Origin: Trichobilharzia regenti
Taxonomy: Eukaryota; Platyhelminthes; Trematoda; Strigeidida; Schistosomatidae
Assembly: GCA_944472135.2 (NCBI GenBank)
Contig: CALYDD020000276.1
Coordinates: 104,112-168,111 of the forward strand
Length of the DNA: 64,000 nucleotides
Reading direction: 5' to 3'
A model generated the notes under the pieces. It was not told the origin of the DNA. It did no database searches and worked only from the letters and a program-made list of their open reading frames with translations. How positions within the stretch are numbered: the stretch's first letter is position 1; each line of letters opens with the position of its first letter. Both the position numbers and the translations under genes were made by a program. Shown one piece after another: positions 57,276 through 64,000 of the stretch.

Positions 57276-58381
57276 CCTCTTCTGATTTGACCTGCGGTAA
57301 TAATATCTTCCAAATCTCTGGTATTTGCATTGAGTCATTTTTGTTGCATGTGTTGGGTGTGGACTCGATAAATAAGGATTCCGTAATCAACCTCTCTCTC
57401 CACTTAGCTATATTACTTTTTAGAATTTTAACCCTATCCCACCCTATTGTGTGGTTGTTTGTTATTGCATGAAGTGCAATAGCTGAGCTTTTTTCTAAAT
57501 TACTTATCTTTTCAGGGTCAACCATTCTTACCTTAGCTAAATTCTTATGTTCTGTTAATATGACTACCGCTGACCTACTAGTTTGACATATGTAGTTGAC
57601 CTCACAGTTATTGCAGGGTATTTTGTAAATTATATTATTTTGTTTAATTGGATCCACCGGGTCTTTTAGCCTACAGAGCTTCTCTCTGAGTGAGTTTGTG
57701 GGTTTGAATGCCACCCTAATTCCTGCTTTATTAAGAATCCCACTACGTAGGGTCTCAGATGTCCCCTCCTTACATGGTATAACAGTGGATGATTTATATT
57801 CTCTTTTATTTATGTTGTCATTATTAGTTTCACAATTATTTCTATTTTGCTTTTGGCCTTTTCTGATCTTCCGAATGAATTTTAAAGGATAGTTATTTAA
57901 CACCAAAGCCTCTTCTATCTGTTTTATTTCATCATTTAGGTCTTTTTTGTGCTACTTGGTGCTACTGCTCGGTTTGTTAAACACTTAACTAAGCCTGCCT
58001 TTACAGATAGATAACGGATGAGATGAATTAAAATCTAAGTATCTATTAGAATGAGTTGGTTTTCTGTACACACCAGTGTGCAGTTTACCTTCTTCTATTC
58101 GTTTTATTTTACAATCTAACATTGCTAATTCTCCTTGTTCATTTTCCCATTCAAATGTGGATTTTATTCCCTCCACTAGTGAGTTTATGTGTGTCAAGAA
58201 GCTAGAGAGAGATATGTTCTGTTTTTAACACTGTGAAAGTGTCATCCACATATCTCCACCATATTTTTGGAGTGGGGTTAAATGGAATAAGAGTACTATC
58301 TTCCCAGCTGTTCATAAATACATCTGCTGCGATAGGGGATATTGGTGATCCCAGAAATATGGAAGATATTATTACCGCCAG
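57265..58381 (-). pseudogene. Penelope-like element: RT end plus GIY-YIG endonuclease
   Basis: On the minus strand the RT part reads GSPISPIAADVFMNSWED and WWRYVDDTFT, with the catalytic YVDD at 58252-58241. The frame is broken at about 58200. ELAMLDCKI then leads to GVYRKPTHSNRYLDFNSSHP (58197-57985), a hallmark of Penelope RT. The last frame (57906-57265) has KIPCNNCEVNYICQTSRSAV, the GIY-YIG endonuclease with the usual Gly of YIG changed to Cys, and ends SEEDNK. The N-terminal RT motifs are missing. Confidence 0.88.
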
Positions 58382-58890
58382 TCAGTCAAATCAGAGGAGA
58401 ATAATAAATAATCTCAAAATTCTATTTCAATTCAATTCACATACATCACAACATTGTAACAAGTTACTTATTATGACTATCAGAACACTCGTCTTATTTC
58501 CCATCTGATTGCAATTGATCAATAACACTGAATGTACATTATCTCATATTGAATTTTATTCCAATTTTTCTATAGTTTGGTTTGTAAGGGTTAGACATGT
58601 TTTTACGAGTTGATCACGGATTGATATCAGTTAGAGAAGCATTGAAGACCAGGGAGTACTGGACAACTGCTGTTTCATCCTAGTTTCGGAATCATCGGCA
58701 GTTCAAATATCTAATCATCAATTTCACACATGTATATAAATGAAGGAAAAAGATTGTGTGAGTAGCTTGATATGATTATGAGTGTCAATAGTTTGTGCTC
58801 GAAACGTGATCATCAGTTAATATCACTGTGTAACATTGTGTGATTTATCAAAATAAAATCTTATCTTTAATGGAGTTATATGCTACCACA
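58382..58890 (+). repeat. PLE terminal repeat, right arm (inverted)
   Basis: This is the reverse complement of the left arm. It begins with GTCAAATCAGAGGAG, the last PLE codons in plus orientation, so it is the 3' end of a PLE copy placed head-to-head with the truncated RT. It includes a hammerhead-like module on the minus strand and the CTCGAAACGTGATCATCAG motif. Confidence 0.8.
58652..58704 (-). ncRNA. Hammerhead-like module in the PLE terminal repeat
   Basis: The minus strand reads AACTGCCGATGA-TTCC-GAAACTA-GGAT-GAAA-CAGCAGTTGTCC-AGTACTCCC. Stem II is UCC/GGA, GAAA is intact, and a CA/UG stem III precedes the UC^C cleavage context. Its layout is the same as in the SINE3 copies. PLEs in many animals are known to carry hammerheads. 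The core start CUGCCGAUGA is non-canonical. Confidence 0.55.
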
Positions 58891-58956
58891 GTTTCATCTT
58901 CTTTCATTGTTGAGTCTTTTGGTTAACATAGAGCTTAGTAAATTGATTTATTTTGA

Positions 58957-59225
58957 TTGTATGCGATGTCAATTCCTAAAGATTTGAACAGTCTTGAAGT
59001 GATTAATGAGATATCCTTTATATATGACACCCACTCCCTCATGTCACTACATACAGACAACAATGGACATCAGTTCGACTGGGACAACGTTGAAATATTA
59101 GACAGAGGAAACACCAAGAATGCTAGAGAATTTTTAGAAGTCTGCATGGTATTCCAGTGAATCATCAATCAATGGACACATAGAAATAGACGAAATTTAT
59201 CCACCGATAAGAAAGAAACCTCACA
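58957..59225 (+). pseudogene. Fragment of a GIY-YIG-type retroelement protein
   Basis: The frame contains HTDNNGHQFDWDNVEILDRG and NAREFLEVC. After a one-base shift it continues with SINGHIEIDEIYPPIR. This pattern is common at the ends of GIY-YIG endonuclease retroelement ORFs in flatworms, probably PLE. Only this C-terminal fragment is present. Confidence 0.45.
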
Positions 59226-59239
59226 CACACACACACACA
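59222..59239. repeat. (CA)n microsatellite
   Basis: This is a pure 18-base CA run. Confidence 0.9.
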
Positions 59240-59715
59240 AAGGATCAGAGGTCAAGTCAAAGAAACAATCAGTCCCAATAGCAATACAAGTAACTCAGAG
59301 GGTGCGAAAACACACAAAAACAAACAATCACGTTCAAAGTTAGGGCACCGAGGGAGAGATGACTAATAGTGAACTCGTGGAGAAATCTGAAAGCTCACTT
59401 CGACAAATTGAAGTATGAGCTGAGGTGAAGATGTTGGCTAGTAGGGCAATAAAAGCTTCTCACATAAATCATCCAGCTAGCTCAGAGTCAGAGAACACAA
59501 CTACATCAAAATCATCCACCTGAGCTACAAATCTTCTCCATCGGAGATACATATATATATGTACTATCTTAATGAAGATAAAGAACAGTTATTTTAACAA
59601 GGAATTAATTGGATCTATATGATGGTTATTGACAGATCCTGTGGATTCACTTGTATAAGTAGCCACCAGTGTAATCTAGTAGCTAAAACCTTTTAGTTTC
59701 TGTATTTTCTTTACT
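59240..59715. other. Unclassified DNA
   Basis: No supported feature was seen. Confidence 0.3.
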
Positions 59716-59717
59716 TA

Positions 59718-61220
59718 TCTAGACGGCATCATTCCAACTACAGACAGGAGCACAAATGAAGATGTCAAAGCTGGAATCAGAAAGGCCAGGTACACCTTCA
59801 TCACTCCGAATTCAGTTTGGAAATCTACTACACTTGGCATAAATAACAAGAAAAAAAGGATTTTCAACACCAATGCTAAGTCAGTCAGTCAGTTCTCCTT
59901 GAATATGGGATAGGAAACTTGGCGACCACTTCACGAAAAGCATTTTCAATAGCCTTATGCAGGCTATGGATTTCGTGGATGACTTATGTTTGATGTCACA
60001 CAAAATCGAAGACTTACAAGCGAAAACCGACAAACTGGCCGGTAAAAGAAGCAGCCGGCGAAGACAGGACTCCACGTGAACATAGACAAGACGGAGGTTA
60101 TGAAAATAACCAACCAACCAACAACAGCAACAACATCCAACGTCAATCACCATCAACGGGAGGGATTTGAAAGAGGCTACTTTATTCACTTATCCAGCAT
60201 TGAGCATTGTCTCAACTACAGGAGGAGCGGACGAGGATGTCAAATCCAGAGAGAATCGGGAAGGCGAGCGAGAAACACATTCATCAGCCTGAAATCAATC
60301 TGGAAATCTTCGTCACTCAGCATCACCAACAAAATTCGGATTTTCAATACAAACGTAAAGTCAGTTCTTCTATACGGATCAGAAACTTGGCGGGCGGGTT
60401 ACAAAGAATATTTCCAACCAATAGGTTGCAGACCTTTATTAACAACTGTCTTCGCTGGATCTATACTGAAGATCAGATGGCCGGAAAGAATCACCAACAA
60501 GGAATTATGGGAACAAACAAAGCAAGAACCAATTGCCCAACAAATATGCAGGAGAAAGTGGAAATGGATCAGACACTCTCTGAGAAGACCGCTGGGTGAC
60601 ATCGCGCGCCAAGCCCTTGAGTGAAACTCGAAAGGGAAGCGGCGTGTGGGACGTCCAAGGGTGACATGGAGGAGATCGTGTGAAGAGGAGTTGAAAGAAT
60701 ATGGATTAACATGGGTGCAGGCGAAAAGTACAGCAGAAGACAGAAGTGGCAAGTGGAGAGGTGCAGTTGAAGTCCTATGTTTCACTAGGAACCCAAGGGA
60801 GCAATAATAATAATAATATGCAGGCTTTTAACAACAGCTGTTTTTAATACCGATTCCATGCGGAGGATAAGATGGCCGGTGAAAAGGAATAATCAACAAG
60901 AAAATTTGGGAACGCACCAATCAATAACCTATTGCTCAAAAAATATCCCAAAGCAAATAGAGATGGATCGGATATATGTTAGAGAGACCGTTTGGTGACA
61001 CCGTGTGCCAGACCATCACTTGAGTATAACTCGAATGGGTAACGACCAGTTGGGCGTGCGTACGAGGTTGATATGGAGAAGGTTGTGTGAAGAGGGAAAA
61101 GATGAAAGCTTAGGATCACTGGGGGGGGGAGGTTAGCTGAAGAGGACTGCAGAGAATAGGACTACGTGGAGATCGGCTATTGAAGCTCTATGTCCCAGTC
61201 ATAACCAAACGAAATAATAT
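59718..61220 (+). pseudogene. Old RTE copy (C1), split by a younger RTE
   Basis: The left part (59718-59965) encodes a decayed YLDGIIPTT and NEDVKAGIRKARYTFIT region of the RTE C-terminal half. The right part (60827-61220) resumes with FNNSC-type text, RWSD-like remnants and the GCTCTATGTCCCAGTC 3' end. The two parts join when the nested copy and one TSD are removed. There are many stops. Confidence 0.75.
59966..60816 (+). mobile_element. Nested 5'-truncated RTE copy (C2) with 10-bp TSD
   Basis: It begins inside the RT at ATGGATTTCGTGGATGAC (DFVDDLCL box). It continues through the C-terminal domain (SITNKIRIFNTNVKSVLLYG, KWIRHSLRRPLGDIARQALE) and ends with GCAATAATAATAATAA. The TSD TATGCAGGCT is perfect at 59956-59965 and 60817-60826. 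It is close to the RTE copies at 40.1 and 44.5 kb. Confidence 0.93.
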
Positions 61221-62155
61221 AATAAATTCAAGAAAAATAAGTAGCTAAATACTAAAAATGTTTTCAACAGGATGGTTCAGCTATGGAGTTTAGTGAAGTC
61301 GACAATGTTATTCAATATTCAACAGTCTAACTATGCTGACCTAATTATTGGTAAAGGCAACACGGTATAGCATACTTCATTGGGATCATTGCAATATAAG
61401 TTAAAAGAATGATAATCCAAGGACATATAACATGGAGGCGAAGGAAGTCAAGTTGTTTGTTCACAATCACTTAGTTAGTTCTTAGTCTAAATTAATTTGC
61501 AGAATGAAACAAAAGTTAGAGTACATCATCAGCAACAGTATCATGATTTACTTTATTAAAAGAAAAACAGCATCGATACAGCATGGAATTTTCAGTAGTG
61601 CATCTAATTTACGCAACGAAAGACATTACAGAGTATAGAGGTAACGAAAATTGATACTATCAACCTTTTAGTATTAGCGGAAACACGAAAGTAAAAAAAA
61701 ATGTACAGAAAGTATAAAAAGATGATAATAATAACATCAATAATTAAAATAATAGAATATTTTTTTTTATAGATAAAATAAAAATAATTATAAAATTCTA
61801 GATACTAACAGTTTGAACAGACATGAAGGTGTGATGTTAGCTGATGCATAGGAAATCCTGATTAATAAATAAAAATGGATATGTATCATTAATTAATAAT
61901 ACTTGGTCAAAGTTTCCCGACTGTCTATATCTACTTATGGAGACGTTAAGAAATGTTTTACAACTGTTTACCCGCGCGCACACACATACACGCTGTGTTT
62001 AAAGTGTTTAACAAAGGTAGACCAATATTTGTAAGTCCGACATCGAATTTTGATTACAGCTCATACAGTTTTTGTTTATTATACTTGTTGATACTTGTTT
62101 TATGACGCATGATTGGACAAAGCTTTTAAAAACAAGTGATGTTTCTTTTATATAT
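61221..62155. other. Unclassified AT-rich DNA
   Basis: Simple-sequence stretches are present, but no supported gene or shared repeat. Confidence 0.35.
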
Positions 62156-62164
62156 AAACCTGCG

Positions 62165-62205
62165 CATCCTGGATTCCACTGCTAGTCACCATCCACCAAT
62201 TGTAT
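62165..62205 (+). ncRNA. Relic of an Sm-alpha-type hammerhead 3' strand
   Basis: GCGCATC followed by CTGGATTCCACTGCTA matches, from memory, the 3' part of the schistosome Sm-alpha hammerhead: the stem III strand, the cleavage site after AUC, then the stem I strand and tail. The catalytic core that should lie upstream is not found. Confidence 0.45.
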
Positions 62206-62339
62206 ACTAATTAAATGCCCAGACATCGTCGAAGCATCTGCACAAGAAGCCGACATGTCATCTTGAGACCGAGCCCTTCGGTCCAAAGAATCGACGGGAA
62301 AATCAAAAATTCAAACCTGTGTTATGTTAATTTCGATTA

Positions 62340-62385
62340 ATTTCCCTGAAGAAGTTCGGACCAGATTGCCGGACGAAACGTTGGA
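62340..62385 (+). ncRNA. PLE-type hammerhead-like core
   Basis: CTGAAGAA, then GTTCGG-ACCAGATTG-CCGGAC, then GAAACGTTGG. The CUGANGA box and GAAA are intact, and stem II has six pairs (one G-U). The matching stem III/cleavage strand could not be placed downstream, so the motif is incomplete. It may be part of a retroelement end beginning at about 62170. Confidence 0.5.
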
Positions 62386-62654
62386 ATTATTCATTTCAAT
62401 ATCGCTGAGATTTTATAAATATAATTTTTTTACAAATATCAACCATGAATACTCTTAGGAATACGACATAATTCTTTCTGAATAGTCGGGGAAAGACTAA
62501 GGAGGAGCAATAAAGAATAATAGGTGAGATGCAAGAACTAACAAATAGTAAAAGTATAGGTTGAGTTATACCTGAGTGTAGAAGTTTTGGGTAAAATATT
62601 TATTAGAAATTGACAAGAAATGGTGGGATGACCAAGAGAGGTTAGAGGAAAGAA

Positions 62655-63407
62655 CTATTTAGAGGTATTTTATGCTCAACTCAACTTCTTTTTCAGTGCC
62701 TTCTATGCAACACGCATCATGTGGACGAACAAGTAGATCAAGTTTATGCTTGAAGGTAAAGTTAACTTTCTGAAATTTGGAGGGATTTAATGTAAGACCA
62801 TTTAGTGTAGATCCCTGGCTGATGTCCGACAAAGGGTTATTCAGTTTCACACAATCGGATAAGGAAGCAACTGGCAACGAGACAGTCAGATCACAATTAC
62901 ACTAAACAATGTTGGTCTCGTCCGAAAGAGACGAGTCATGTAAGAAGGTAGAAAAGGAGAGAGAGAGAACAACACACTGATGGACTACAGCTTCAGTATG
63001 TAAGACAGAGGAGGATTTACCTCTATATAAAGTATACTGTATTCTGTGAGATAGGCAATAATGTAACCAGTTAACAGTCCAGGACTCCGTTTTTGTCAAG
63101 GGAAACGTATTCGACAGAAGATATCTGGACGACACAGTCAATAGCAGATGTGTAGTCAGGGATGGTACGTCCAACACTTCGGGCTCCTTTCTCTAAACAA
63201 GAAACAATTTTATGAGGTAAGACAGCAGCAGTATCTAAAGTACATCTGCCCCTGTTTACATGCAAACTGTTTAGGATCCTCAAAACTTTTCAAGGCAGAT
63301 TCAAGGTTGATTAAAGTAGTTTTCCCATTCTGGGGTGGTTTTAGATATTCGAAACATTTGAGAACACGAGGAGTATTAGAAACATTTAATATTGAGAATG
63401 GTGACAT
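62655..63407 (-). pseudogene. CR1/jockey-like reverse transcriptase relic
   Basis: On the minus strand several frames give GARSVGRTIPDYTSAID (motif A region, normally DYSSAFD), WTVNWLHYCLSHRIQYTLYR, VLHTEAVVHQCVVLS (from the PQGSVLSP region), and SDCVKLNNPLSDIS...LNGLTLNPSKFQKVNF. This order follows the CR1/jockey group of LINE RTs and differs from the RTE copies. Frameshifts and stops are frequent, and the ADD box is lost. Confidence 0.6.
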
Positions 63408-63420
63408 CAGCTAGGAGTAT

Positions 63421-63755
63421 GTATATCAAAAGAGGAAACAGTAATGCTTTGCTTACCGGCACCGGCAGTTTCGTGCTTGGAGGGGTTTTACGTTACAGTG
63501 TGCTCAATAACTAAAAGAAAACACTTTAATTTGAAGAATATTTTCCCACGAAGACATTGGTATCATGAAGAATCAGTTATCTAATTTCCTTAAAATGAAT
63601 AATATGGTGTGAATACATATCTAACTAAAAAAGTGTATTTCAGTCGCTTAGATGCATTGCATTATTGCCTTTCAAACATTGTTATCTTTAATCCAGGACT
63701 GGGTAAAATTTCATTCTAATTGATATAAGAATAAAACTTGTGCACTCCGGTGGAG
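63421..63755. other. Unclassified DNA
   Basis: No supported feature was seen. Confidence 0.3.
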
Positions 63756-64000
63756 TATAATTCCATTATGGGTAAAATTTAAATTTGATAAAGTCTCACA
63801 GTGTTATGCAGTAATATTTACTTATGGCCACGTTTCGAGCACAATTTATTGCCACTCATAATCGTATCAGGGTACTCATACAACTTTTTAGCTTCGTTTA
63901 TATAATTCCATTATTTTCCATCGCTTGTTTTGATTGGTAGTAGTATTTTCCATATTTCCGGTATGAGTGATGAGTCATTCCTATTGCATGTGTTGGGTGT
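63756..64000 (-). mobile_element. 3' end of another Penelope-like element, cut by window edge
   Basis: 63765-63895 repeats the terminal-repeat text of 56.94-57.07 kb with about 15 percent change. From about 63915 on, the minus strand encodes TPNTCNRNDSSLIPEIWKIL, collinear with the C-terminus of the PLE at 57.3 kb. The rest of the element lies beyond the window. Confidence 0.8.

Overview
The window looks like a gene-poor, transposon-packed stretch of a trematode genome, most likely a blood fluke of the genus Schistosoma. This rests on the mixture of element types: RTE-clade LINEs with (AAT)n tails, BEL/Pao and Ty3/gypsy LTR elements, Penelope-like elements (PLEs) with GIY-YIG endonucleases, tRNA-derived SINEs, and hammerhead-ribozyme-like modules. 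One of these resembles what I recall of the Schistosoma Sm-alpha ribozyme. The species was not determined. I found no convincing host protein gene, rRNA, true tRNA gene or CRISPR array. Short exons of spliced genes could have been missed.

Layout. 1-7.6 kb: unclassified DNA, a 36-bp RTE insertion with perfect target-site duplication (TSD), an RTE relic, two SINE relics with hammerhead-like parts, and a dead, 5'-truncated RTE (5.43-7.28 kb, minus). 8.126-23.691 kb: a tandem array of five near-identical 358-bp LTRs alternating with four 3,444-bp internal regions (period exactly 3,802 bp). Each unit is a dead BEL/Pao-type gag element with the same SINE in the gag at the same base. 23.7-28.0 kb: unclassified DNA and SINEs. 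28.011-31.798 kb (minus): a separate, nearly intact copy of the same BEL/Pao family, with two 366-bp LTRs and the TSD GTTAT, inserted in a SINE tail. 32.7-33.4 kb: a dispersed repeat. 33.37-37.14 kb (minus): a Ty3/gypsy element with gag, protease, RT, RNase H and part of the integrase, broken by frameshifts and a deletion.

37-41.8 kb: AT-rich DNA with microsatellites and a minus-strand RTE 3' end. 41.8-45.07 kb: a degenerate RTE carrying a gypsy solo LTR (TSD GTCTG). 45.4-46.25 kb: a PLE relic. 46.64-47.79 kb: a SINE/dispersed repeat with a hammerhead-like module. 48.177-49.981 kb (minus): a pol-deleted gypsy derivative with TSD AAAAG. 50.5-51.2 kb: a PLE fragment with one nonsense codon. 51.85-54.91 kb: the best-preserved RTE copy (867-codon ORF). 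56.9-58.9 kb: a PLE between inverted terminal repeats. 59.7-61.2 kb: an RTE nested in another RTE with a 10-bp TSD. 62.1-62.4 kb: ribozyme-like relics. 62.6-63.4 kb: a CR1/jockey-like RT relic. 63.76-64.0 kb: the end of a further PLE, cut by the window edge.

Working together. The RTEs look like the source of the machinery that moved at least one SINE type, since SINE2 carries both the 5' and 3' ends of the RTE. The PLE and SINE3 share a hammerhead-like module. The BEL/Pao-type elements seen here lack any pol and must have depended on an autonomous partner outside the window. The 8-23.7 kb array was most probably built by DNA-level recombination of an already dead element.
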